In this document: positions 6,015-11,464 of the stretch, one piece after another | Layout of the letters: each line of letters starts with the position of its first letter | Position numbering within the stretch: the stretch's first letter is position 1 | Notes under the pieces: generated by a model | The model's database searches: none | Seen by the model: the letters and a program-made list of their open reading frames with translations, nothing else | Told to the model about the DNA's origin: nothing | Assembly: GCA_036269915.1 (NCBI GenBank) | Contig: DATBDM010000164.1 | Location: 1 to 11,464, forward strand | Origin: DATBDM01 sp036269915 | Lineage (GTDB): Bacteria; Actinomycetota; Thermoleophilia; Solirubrobacterales; Solirubrobacteraceae | Length of the DNA: 11,464 nt | Direction: 5' to 3' | Translations under genes and position numbers: made by a program

Positions 6015-6468
6015 AGTCGTCGAGCTGGGCGCGGGCCTGGCGGCGGACCTTGCCCTGGAGCACCGATGTCCAGCCCAGCAGGAGGCCGGCCGGGCCGAGC
6101 GCCTGCCGCGTCCAGGCGTAGAGATCGAAGTCGTCGCGATGCTCGGCGATGCGGCCCTCGTCGTCGAAGCGGAAGGTCGCGCGGACGTCGTTGTGGACGC
6201 GCCGGCCGGTGGAGAACGTGTAGTCGGCGAGCCAGTGCGCGCTGCCCCGGGCGTCGTCGGCCTGGTGGCTCTCGAGCCGGACCGCGAGGTCGGTCGCCCG
6301 CCCGGTCAGCATCCGCCACATGGCGCCGGGCTCGTCCCCGTCGAGGTCGGTGAAGACCGGGTCCTCGAAGTGGGCGTCCGGGGCGTAGCAGCCCGCCATC
6401 GTGGCGCCGTCGAGCCGTGTGAAGGCGTCGTAGAAGCGGACGATCGTCTCGTCGTTGGGATGGAGCAC
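5971..6468 (-). CDS. NTF2/SnoaL-like family protein
   Basis: A 165-residue protein with the cone-shaped NTF2/SnoaL-like fold. The first helix is DETIVRFYDAFTRLDGATMAGCYAPDAHFEDPVF, followed by a helix with MWRMLTGRATD, a long strand (AHWLADYTFST-x-VHNDVRATFRF) and the closing strand GRIAEHRDDFDLYAW. This is the usual pattern of single-domain nuclear transport factor 2 family proteins, which include small isomerases and hydrolases as well as many proteins of unknown role. No catalytic residues can be assigned. The GTG at 6468 is preferred because the domain begins immediately after it and TACGGT ends six bases upstream; the reading frame stays open further upstream but gives low-complexity sequence overlapping the divergent transglycosylase gene. 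A basic tail of about 25 residues (RRQARAQLDDFSRAASRDR) follows the domain. Confidence 0.8.
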   Translation of the reverse strand: MLHPNDETIVRFYDAFTRLDGATMAGCYAPDAHFEDPVFTDLDGDEPGAMWRMLTGRATDLAVRLESHQADDARGSAHWLADYTFSTGRRVHNDVRATFRFDDEGRIAEHRDDFDLYAWTRQALGPAGLLLGWTSVLQGKVRRQARAQLDDFSRAASRDRSARWG

Positions 6469-6474
6469 GAGCTG

Positions 6475-6480
6475 ACCGTA
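6475..6480 (-). promoter_or_regulatory. candidate -10 element of the NTF2-like gene (TACGGT)
   Basis: TACGGT on the minus strand ends six bases before the GTG start, the same sequence and spacing as at the VOC gene. It implies a leaderless transcript. No Shine-Dalgarno motif is visible. Confidence 0.4.
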
Positions 6481-6511
6481 CCGGTGCGGCGGGCACGCCA
6501 CACTGGATCCG

Positions 6512-7369
6512 ATGCGCCGTGCCCTCGCCCTCGCCGCGGTGATCGTCGCCGCCGGGTGCGGCGGCGCGGACCGGCCTGCAGCGCCGCGGCGCACGCCGAG
6601 CCCGACGGCCGGCGCCGCGCCCGAGCCCGCGCGGGTCGACACCTCGACACCGGGCGGCATCGCGTCAGCCCTGTCCGCTGCCCACGCCGAGACGGCCCGC
6701 GCCGTCGACGCCTGGCGCCGGACCGGCGACACGCACCGCGGCGACGCGCCGCCCGCCGTCCAGCGGCCCGCCCGCCGGGCGCAGGCGCTCTACCGCGGGC
6801 TCGCCACCCGCCCGCGGCTCGCCGCGCGCGTGATCGCGCGCATCCACGACGGCGCCACGCGGGCCGAGGCCCGCGACGTGATCGCGGCGCAGCGCGCGCT
6901 GCACGTCCTCAACGCGCCCCAGCGCACCGCGAGGGCGCAGCGCGCCGTCCGCCTGCAGCCGGCCGAGCCCGCGGCGGACCTGCTCGCCCACTACCGCGAG
7001 GGCGCCCGCCGCTCGGGCGTCCCCTGGAGCCTGCTCGCCGCCGTCAACCTCGTCGAGTCGCACTTCGGCCGCCTGCGCAACGACTCGATCGCCGGCGCCC
7101 AGGGCCCGATGCAGTTCATCCCCGCGACGTGGGCGAGCTACGGACGCGGCGGCGACGTCCACGACCCGCGCGACGCGATCCTCGGCGCCGCGCGCTTCCT
7201 TGCCGCCGGCGGGGCGCGCAGCGACCCGCGCCAGGCGCTCTACCGCTACAACCCGTCGCCGCTCTACGTCACCGCGGTGTCGCGCTACGCGCACCGGATC
7301 GCCGCCGACCCACGCGCCTTCTACGCGTTCTACGCGTGGGACGTGCCGGTCACCAGGAAGCGCGGATGA
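6512..7369 (+). CDS. lipoprotein lytic transglycosylase (SLT/lysozyme-like domain)
   Basis: A 285-residue exported protein that probably cleaves peptidoglycan glycan strands between MurNAc and GlcNAc. The N-terminus MRRALALAAVIVAAGC is a lipoprotein signal peptide with lipobox VAAGC; Cys16 would be lipidated, anchoring the protein outside the membrane. An Ala/Pro/Arg-rich spacer follows, then a helical region (about 50-150). The catalytic domain starts near SGVPWSLLAAVNLVESHFGRL, where Glu182 is the expected catalytic acid. It continues with the diagnostic GAQGPMQFIPATW (about 195-207) and ends with LYRYNPSPLYVTAVSRYA. The order E-S-x-F-G, then GPMQF, then Y-N matches the SLT/MltB-like superfamily. 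A short GGA lies four bases before the ATG. The last 20 bases overlap the convergent transhydrogenase gene. The in vivo role could be wall remodelling or turnover. Confidence 0.88.
   Translation: MRRALALAAVIVAAGCGGADRPAAPRRTPSPTAGAAPEPARVDTSTPGGIASALSAAHAETARAVDAWRRTGDTHRGDAPPAVQRPARRAQALYRGLATRPRLAARVIARIHDGATRAEARDVIAAQRALHVLNAPQRTARAQRAVRLQPAEPAADLLAHYREGARRSGVPWSLLAAVNLVESHFGRLRNDSIAGAQGPMQFIPATWASYGRGGDVHDPRDAILGAARFLAAGGARSDPRQALYRYNPSPLYVTAVSRYAHRIAADPRAFYAFYAWDVPVTRKRG
7350..7369. other. 20-base convergent 3' overlap
   Basis: The lytic transglycosylase gene (stop 7367-7369) and the leftward transhydrogenase gene (stop 7350-7352) overlap by 20 bases at their 3' ends, so no terminator can lie between them. 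Confidence 0.85.
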
Positions 7370-8609
7370 TCGCGGCGAGATCGCCGGCGCTCGGCTCGCG
7401 CGGGGCGATCACGAGCAGCCGCTGCTGCTTCAGCGCGCCCTCGACGAGCGCGTCGAGGTCCTCCTCGACGTAGCCGAGCTCTCCGACGCCCGCCGGCGCG
7501 CCGACGTCGCGCATCAGCGCGCGGAGCACGTCCGGGAGCGCGTCCGGCCCGGTGCCGGCGTCCTCGCCGGCGAGCAGGCGCGCGACGTGCTCGTGGCGCT
7601 CCGGCGCAGCCTCGTAGGTGAAGCGGAACGCCGCCGGCGCGGTGACGATCACCGAGAAGCCGTGCGGCACGAAGGGATGGTCGTCGGGGTAGCCCTCCGG
7701 CCGGTAGGACGGCGCGAGCCCGGCGATCGGATACGCGCAGGCGTGCGGGATGTGGACGCCGGCCGAGCCGAACCCGACGCCGGCCATCGTCGCGGCGAGC
7801 ATCATCGTGCCGCGCGCCTCGAGGTCCTCGGCGTCCGCGACCGCGCGGCGCAGGTGGCGCCCGCCGTACTCGAGCGCCTTCGCCGACCACACGTCCGCGA
7901 CCGGGTTCGCGCCCTGATACGGCGGCCGGTCGTCGGGCGAGGCGGGCCGCGGCCGGGCGTCGAACGGCCGCGACAGGTACGACTCGGCCGCGTGACAGAC
8001 GACGTCGAGCCCGGTCGCGGCGGCGACCTGCGACGGCATCGTGCGGGTCAGCTCGGGATCGACGATCGCCTGCGCGGGGCGCAGGTAGCGGTGCGAGATG
8101 CCGGTCTTCAGGCGCAGCTCGGGCACGTCGAGCACGGCCACGGTCGTCGCCTCCGAGCCCGTACCGGAGGTCGTCGGGATCGCGAGGTGCGGGCGCAGCG
8201 GCGACGGCGGCTTGCGACCTGCGCCGACCGGCGGGTTGACGTAGTCCATCACCGGCGCGGGGTGGGAGACGATCAGGTCGGCGACCTTCGCGGTGTCCAT
8301 CGCCGTCCCGCCGCCGACCGAGACGAAGCCGTCGACGTCCGCGTCGCGCGCGAAGTCCGCCGCCGCCTGGAAGGACTCGATCGTCGGCTCGACGCGCGCG
8401 CGGTCGTAGACCACGACCGCGATCCCCTCGGCCTCGATCGACGCCCGCACCCGGTCGGGGATACCGAGCGCGGCGACGCCGGGATCGGTCACCAGCAGGG
8501 CGCGGGTGACGCCGAGGCGCTTGAGCTCCCAACCCGCGTCGGCGACGGCGCCGGCGCCGTACTTGACGGGCGTCGCCTCGAGCGTGAAGACGGTCTCGTG
8601 GTCGGCCAT
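7350..8609 (-). CDS. hydroxyacid-oxoacid transhydrogenase (ADHFE1/HOT-like, iron alcohol dehydrogenase family)
   Basis: A 419-residue group III metal-dependent dehydrogenase that closely follows the ADHFE1/HOT subfamily over its whole length. HOT enzymes oxidise 4-hydroxybutyrate to succinate semialdehyde while reducing 2-oxoglutarate to D-2-hydroxyglutarate, with no net NAD use. Evidence in order: YGAGAVADAGWELKRLGV, VYDRARVEPT, the nucleotide loop SVGGGTAMDTAK (97-108), PTTSGTGSEAT (145-155), GLDVVCHAAESY with Asp202 and His206, PYQGANPVADVW (230-241, a HOT-specific insertion) and FGSAGVHIPHACAYPIAG with His289. DDHPFVPHGFSV with His316 closes the metal site. Asp202, His206, His289 and His316 form the usual ligand set. 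The ATG at 8609 is preferred; a GTG at 8621 would add four residues. It sits divergent to the thioesterase operon. A 4-hydroxybutyrate dehydrogenase with the same fold is the main alternative. Confidence 0.88.
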   Translation of the reverse strand: MADHETVFTLEATPVKYGAGAVADAGWELKRLGVTRALLVTDPGVAALGIPDRVRASIEAEGIAVVVYDRARVEPTIESFQAAADFARDADVDGFVSVGGGTAMDTAKVADLIVSHPAPVMDYVNPPVGAGRKPPSPLRPHLAIPTTSGTGSEATTVAVLDVPELRLKTGISHRYLRPAQAIVDPELTRTMPSQVAAATGLDVVCHAAESYLSRPFDARPRPASPDDRPPYQGANPVADVWSAKALEYGGRHLRRAVADAEDLEARGTMMLAATMAGVGFGSAGVHIPHACAYPIAGLAPSYRPEGYPDDHPFVPHGFSVIVTAPAAFRFTYEAAPERHEHVARLLAGEDAGTGPDALPDVLRALMRDVGAPAGVGELGYVEEDLDALVEGALKQQRLLVIAPREPSAGDLAAIIRASW

Positions 8610-8619
8610 CAGGCGCGCC

Positions 8620-8625
8620 ACGCTA
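8620..8625 (-). promoter_or_regulatory. weak candidate -10 element of the transhydrogenase gene (TAGCGT)
   Basis: TAGCGT on the minus strand ends ten bases before the ATG at 8609, giving at most a very short leader. The gap to the divergent operon is only 38 bases and holds no purine-rich ribosome site for either gene. If translation instead starts at the GTG at 8621, this hexamer overlaps the start and is not a promoter. Confidence 0.25.
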
Positions 8626-8647
8626 CAGATCGGCAGACTGATGCGTC

Positions 8648-9376
8648 GTGGCTCCCGCCGACGCCGTCATGGTCCCGCCCCCGGCCTCCGGGCGCGTCTA
8701 CACGCATCCCGTCATCCCCGGGCTCGGCGACGTCGCGCCCGACCGCCGAGCGCGCCTCGACGCGATCGCGCGCTGGCTGCAGGACGCCGCCTGGGCCGAC
8801 GTCGTCGACTCGGGGATCCCCGACGGCGGGGTCTGGGTGGTGCGGCGCATGGAGGTCCTCGTCGAGCGCTTCCCGCGCTTCTGGGAGCCGCTCGAGGTCG
8901 CGACCTTCTGCTCGGGCACCGGCCCGCTGTGGGCCGAGCGCCGCACCACCGTCCGCGGGGCCGAGGGCGGCCTGGTCGAGACGGTCGCCCTGTGGGTGCA
9001 TCTCGACCCCGACGGCGCGCGACCGCGCCCGCTGCCCGAGGGCTTCGAGGCCGTCTATGGCGCCGCCGCGCAGGGCCGCCGCGTCCGCGCCCGGCTGCAG
9101 CACCCCGCGGCCCCGCCCCAGGACGCGGCCGCGACGCCGTGGACCTTCCGCGCCGCCGACCTCGACATGGCCCGCCACGTCAACAACGCCACCTACTGGG
9201 CCGTCGCCGAGGAGGAGCTGGCCGGCCGCGACCCCGGCGACGGCTTTCGGGCCACGGTCGAGCACCGCGCGCCGGGCGGCGCGGGGCCCGCGCGCATCGC
9301 CGCGTCCGGTCCGCATCGCTGGGTGCTCGACGAGGACGGCGCGGTGCTCGCGACCTTCGAGCTGCCCCACGGGTAG
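8648..9376 (+). CDS. acyl-ACP thioesterase-like protein (double hotdog)
   Basis: A 242-residue protein resembling bacterial relatives of FatA/FatB acyl-ACP thioesterases, which release fatty acids from acyl carrier protein or CoA. The N-terminal hotdog has the family pattern VWVVRRMEVLVERFPRFWEPLEVATFCSG, then WAERRTTVRGAEG and VETVALWVHLDPDGARPRPLP. The second hotdog carries FRAADLDMARHVNNATYWAVAEEEL. Asp173, His177 and Asn179 occupy the D-x3-H-V-N-N motif used by these enzymes. The start is GTG at 8648; an in-frame ATG at 8669 would remove seven residues and is also possible, as the first 15 residues are not conserved-looking. It is the first gene of a four-gene operon and ends nine bases before the aldo/keto reductase. 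The natural acyl substrate is unknown. Confidence 0.82.
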   Translation: MAPADAVMVPPPASGRVYTHPVIPGLGDVAPDRRARLDAIARWLQDAAWADVVDSGIPDGGVWVVRRMEVLVERFPRFWEPLEVATFCSGTGPLWAERRTTVRGAEGGLVETVALWVHLDPDGARPRPLPEGFEAVYGAAAQGRRVRARLQHPAAPPQDAAATPWTFRAADLDMARHVNNATYWAVAEEELAGRDPGDGFRATVEHRAPGGAGPARIAASGPHRWVLDEDGAVLATFELPHG

Positions 9377-9381
9377 AGGAG
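9376..9381 (+). promoter_or_regulatory. Shine-Dalgarno site of the aldo/keto reductase gene
   Basis: GAGGAG begins on the last base of the upstream TAG stop and ends four bases before the ATG at 9386. It is one of the two clear ribosome sites in the window and supports strong translation of this gene within the operon. Confidence 0.8.
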
Positions 9382-9385
9382 TCCC

Positions 9386-10327
9386 ATGCCACGACTCGGA
9401 CAGACTGATCTCGACGTCTTCGGCCTCTGCCTCGGCGGAAACGTCTTCGGCTGGACGGCGGACGAGCGCGGCTCCTTCGCCGTCCTCGACGCCTACTCGC
9501 AGGCCGGCGGCAACTTCGTCGACACCGCCAACTCCTACCTCGTCAAGGGCGGCGAGTCGGAGACGATCATCGGCGACTGGATGGCCGACCGCGGCAACCG
9601 CGACCAGATCGTCCTCGCCACGAAGGTCGGCTCCTCCAAGGAGAACATCGCTGGCGAGGAGGGCCTCAGCCCCGACCACGTCGCCAAGGCCGTGCGCTCC
9701 TCGCTGCGGCGACTGCGGACCGACCGGATCGACCTGCTCTACGCCCACAAGCAGGACCGCGAGACGCCGCTCGAGCACACGCTGCGCGCGTTCGACCAGC
9801 TCGTCCGCGAGGGTGTCGTGCGCCACATCGGCTTCTCCAACCACACCGCCGAGCAGATCGAGGAGGCGATCGCCATCACCGAGCGCGAGGACCTCGCCCC
9901 GATCCGCGTCCTGCAGGACCACTACAACCTGCTCGAGCGCGGCTACGAGGAAGCGCTCGCGCCGGTGGTCGCCGCGCACGGCCTCGTCGAGGCGCCGTAC
10001 TTCGGGCTCGCCAAGGGCTTCCTCACCGGCAAGTACCGTCCGGGAGGCGACGCGGTGGAGAGCCGGCGGGCCCAGAGCGCGGGCGCCTACCTCGAGGACC
10101 CCCGCGGGATCGCCGTGCTCGAGGCGCTCGACGAGATCGCCCACGACCGCCGCGTCTCGCTCGCCGCCGTCGCGCTGGCCTGGCTGCGCACCCGTCCGGG
10201 CGTCGTCGCGCCGATCGCCAGCGCGCGCACGCCGGAGCAGCTCGCCGAGATCCTGCCCTCGGCGGAGCTCGAGCTCTCCGCGCTGGAGGCCGACCGGCTG
10301 ACCGCCGCCGGGCAGGCGGCGGTGTGA
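9386..10327 (+). CDS. aldo/keto reductase
   Basis: A 313-residue NADPH-type oxidoreductase of the aldo/keto reductase TIM-barrel family, reducing aldehydes or ketones to alcohols. The catalytic tetrad is visible as Asp46 and Tyr51 (FVDTANSY), Lys80 (LATKVG) and His121 (LLYAHKQD). Other family markers are GLCLGGNVFGW at the N-terminus, GESETIIGDWM, the helix AVRSSLRRLRTDRIDLLYAHKQD, VRHIGFSNHT and QDHYNLLERG. The cofactor-binding C-terminal segment is PGVVAPIASARTPEQLAE. The length is normal. The pattern resembles actinobacterial YajO/Tas-like reductases rather than the shorter 2,5-diketogluconate reductases. It overlaps the next gene as GTGA (10324-10327), so the products are probably co-translated. 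Placement between two thioesterases suggests an acyl- or aldehyde-derived substrate, but that is inference. Confidence 0.92.
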   Translation: MPRLGQTDLDVFGLCLGGNVFGWTADERGSFAVLDAYSQAGGNFVDTANSYLVKGGESETIIGDWMADRGNRDQIVLATKVGSSKENIAGEEGLSPDHVAKAVRSSLRRLRTDRIDLLYAHKQDRETPLEHTLRAFDQLVREGVVRHIGFSNHTAEQIEEAIAITEREDLAPIRVLQDHYNLLERGYEEALAPVVAAHGLVEAPYFGLAKGFLTGKYRPGGDAVESRRAQSAGAYLEDPRGIAVLEALDEIAHDRRVSLAAVALAWLRTRPGVVAPIASARTPEQLAEILPSAELELSALEADRLTAAGQAAV

Positions 10328-10746
10328 GCGGCCGCGCCGGCTACCCGCACGTGCTCGCCATCCCGACGCGGTGGATGGACAACGACGTCTACGGCCACGT
10401 CAACAACGTCCAGTACTACTCGTACTTCGACACGGTGATCAACCAGTACCTGATCACCGAGGGCGGCCTCGACATCCACGCGGGCGACGTGATCGGCGTG
10501 TGCGCCGAGTCGCACTGCGCCTACAAGGCGGAGCTCGCGTTCCCGGAGACCGTCCACGCGGGGCTGCGCGTCGGCACGCTGGGGCGCAGCAGCGTCCGCT
10601 ACGAGATCGGCCTGTTCCGCGGCGAGGACGGCGGGCCCGCCGCGGAGGGCTGGTTCGTCCACGTCTTCGTCGACCGCGAGCTGCGGCGGCCGGCGGAGAT
10701 CCCGGGACCGCTGCGCGCGGCGCTCGAGCGACTCGTGGTGGGCTAG
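10324..10746 (+). CDS. 4HBT-family acyl-CoA thioesterase (FadM/YbgC-like)
   Basis: A 140-residue single-hotdog thioesterase that hydrolyses acyl-CoA. The signature TRWMDNDVYGHVNNVQYYSYFD (residues 15-36) includes Asp21, which aligns with the catalytic Asp17 of Pseudomonas 4-hydroxybenzoyl-CoA thioesterase. GHVNN begins the long hotdog helix. The later strands are HCAYKAELAFPETVHAGLRVGTLGRSSVRYEIGLF and AAEGWFVHVFVDRE, as usual in the family. The GTG start overlaps the aldo/keto reductase stop by four bases (GTGA), and the stop directly abuts the MOSC start. It is shorter and of a different subfamily from the double-hotdog thioesterase at the head of the same operon, so the two are not recent duplicates. 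The chain length accepted cannot be inferred. Confidence 0.9.
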   Translation: MSGRAGYPHVLAIPTRWMDNDVYGHVNNVQYYSYFDTVINQYLITEGGLDIHAGDVIGVCAESHCAYKAELAFPETVHAGLRVGTLGRSSVRYEIGLFRGEDGGPAAEGWFVHVFVDRELRRPAEIPGPLRAALERLVVG

Positions 10747-11391
10747 GTGGACGTGTCACGGCTGCTCTCCGTCAACGTCGGCCGACCGCGGCAGATCCAC
10801 GTCCGCAGAGGGCGCCCGATCCACAGCGCGATCGGCAAGGCGCCCGTCGAGGGCCGCGTGCGCGTCGAGGGCGTCAACCTGGCCGGCGACGACCAGGCCG
10901 ACCGGCGCGTCCACGGCGGCCCGGACAAGGCGGTCTACGCGTACGCGATCGAGGACACCCGCTGGTGGGAGGGCGAGCTCGGCCGCGAGCTCGGGCCGGG
11001 CATGTTCGGCGAGAACCTGACCACCGAAGGCATCGACGTCTCCGGCGCGGTGGTCGGCGAGCGCTGGAGGATCGGCACCGTCCAGCTCGAGGTCTGCCAG
11101 CCGCGGCTGCCGTGCGCCAAGCTCGGGCTGCGCTTCGGCGACCCGCTGATGGTGCGTCGCTTCGGCGAGGCCGCCCGGCCCGGCGCCTACCTGCGGATCG
11201 TGCGTGAGGGCGAGCTCGGCGCCGGCGACGCGGTCGAGATCGTCTCGCGGCCCGCGCACGGGATCACCGTCGGGCTCGTCGGCGACGCGATCCTGCTCGA
11301 CGACGACCTCGCCGCCCGCGCGGCACAGGCGCCGGAGCTGCCCGCGTCGATGGCCGAGTGGCTGCGCGAGCGCGCGGCCGAGATCGCCTAG
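10747..11391 (+). CDS. MOSC-domain protein, YiiM-like
   Basis: A 214-residue protein of the MOSC family, which binds molybdenum cofactor through a conserved cysteine. The order of motifs matches Escherichia coli YiiM, a molybdoenzyme linked to reduction of N-hydroxylated compounds. These are an N-terminal strand VSRLLSVNVG, SAIGK (28-31), NLAGDDQADRRVHGGPDKAVYAYA (44-67), MFGENLTTEGID (86-97) and EVCQPRLPCAKLGLRF (115-130). Cys123 in the P-R-x-P-C motif is the expected cofactor ligand; Cys117 is an extra nearby cysteine. The C-terminal part (VEIVSRPAHGITV) continues the similarity. The GTG at 10747 follows the upstream stop with no gap; a second GTG at 10753 is also possible. Its operon partners give no obvious reason for a molybdenum enzyme here. 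Confidence 0.9.
   Translation: MDVSRLLSVNVGRPRQIHVRRGRPIHSAIGKAPVEGRVRVEGVNLAGDDQADRRVHGGPDKAVYAYAIEDTRWWEGELGRELGPGMFGENLTTEGIDVSGAVVGERWRIGTVQLEVCQPRLPCAKLGLRFGDPLMVRRFGEAARPGAYLRIVREGELGAGDAVEIVSRPAHGITVGLVGDAILLDDDLAARAAQAPELPASMAEWLRERAAEIA
11388..11391. other. CTAG shared by two convergent stop codons
   Basis: TAG at 11389-11391 ends the MOSC gene, and the complement of 11388-11390 is a TAG in frame with a leftward coding stretch from the right edge. The arrangement is the same as at 5039-5042. Confidence 0.6.
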
Positions 11392-11464
11392 CAGCTCTCG
11401 CCGAACGCGGCCGGCACCGCGGGGAGGCCGTCCAGGCTGTGCGCGTTGCGCGTCGCCTCGAAGG
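11388..11464 (-). CDS. C-terminal fragment of an unidentified leftward gene
   Basis: From the right edge to the TAG (complement of 11388-11390) one minus-strand frame is open for 24 codons, ending LDGLPAVPAAFGESC. Codon third positions are almost all G or C, as in the other genes here. The dense packing of the window and the shared CTAG stop argue that it is the end of a real gene. The fragment is too short to recognise a family, and no function is proposed. Confidence 0.45.
   Translation of the reverse strand, partial: FEATRNAHSLDGLPAVPAAFGESC

Noticed and set aside
8609..10144. A 511-codon leftward open frame antisense to the thioesterase and aldo/keto reductase
   Set aside because: Its composition is that of a reverse-strand shadow (Val/Gly/Arg/Asp-rich), with no recognisable motif.
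7200..10301. A 1033-codon rightward open frame across the transhydrogenase, thioesterase and reductase
   Set aside because: It yields Ser/Arg/Pro-rich sequence with no fold and is a frame-shifted or antisense shadow of well-supported genes.
1..11464. Search for a defence system, CRISPR array, prophage, insertion sequence or biosynthetic cluster
   Set aside because: No transposase, integrase, direct-repeat array, terminal inverted repeats or defence-type enzyme sets were seen. The lone NYN gene is not enough to call a toxin or defence module.

Overview
The window is GC-rich DNA (over 70% G+C by eye), with strongly G/C-biased third codon positions, frequent GTG starts and almost no intergenic space. 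It looks like chromosomal DNA of a high-GC actinobacterium. A deep-branching lineage such as Thermoleophilia/Solirubrobacterales fits, but that is inference from composition and gene style, since no marker gene is present. I see no mobile element, CRISPR array, tRNA, rRNA or intrinsic terminator. No stretch over about 80 bases lacks a gene.

Left part (1-5042): a fatty-acyl thioester module arranged around a divergent promoter region at 2361-2439. Leftward run a high-molecular-weight FabG4-type ketoacyl reductase and a double-hotdog MaoC/HtdX-type dehydratase, joined by an ATGA overlap. An 80-base gap then leads to the first 24 codons of a probable LLM-class flavin/F420 oxidoreductase that leaves the window. 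Rightward run a FadA2-type thiolase and an acyl-CoA dehydrogenase, again joined by ATGA. Together these give dehydrogenase, hydratase, ketoacyl reductase/hydroxyacyl dehydrogenase and thiolase, one full turn of a beta-oxidation or reverse cycle. The layout resembles the Mycobacterium tuberculosis htdX-fabG4-fadA2-fadE5 neighbourhood. The divergent region carries a conspicuous nested dyad (2367-2421) that could be the operator for both arms.

Middle part (5039-8609): small genes in alternating orientation. These are a glyoxalase-fold (VOC) protein (-), a NYN-domain putative nuclease (+), an NTF2/SnoaL-like protein (-), a lipoprotein lytic transglycosylase (+) and a hydroxyacid-oxoacid transhydrogenase (-). 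Every convergent pair overlaps at the 3' ends (4, 44 and 20 bases). The divergent gaps are only 34-43 bases, with -10-like TANNNT hexamers 6-10 bases before several start codons, which suggests leaderless transcription.

Right part (8648-11391): a tight rightward operon of an acyl-ACP-thioesterase-like protein (double hotdog), an aldo/keto reductase, a 4HBT-type acyl-CoA thioesterase and a YiiM-like MOSC protein. Junctions are 9 bases, a 4-base overlap and 0 bases. A leftward gene enters from the right edge and shares a CTAG stop with the MOSC gene.

Nothing here is clearly a new biological system. The observations most worth checking are the symmetric operator-like element, the shared CTAG stops and overlapping 3' ends, the apparent leaderless promoters, and the operon pairing two different hotdog thioesterases with an aldo/keto reductase.
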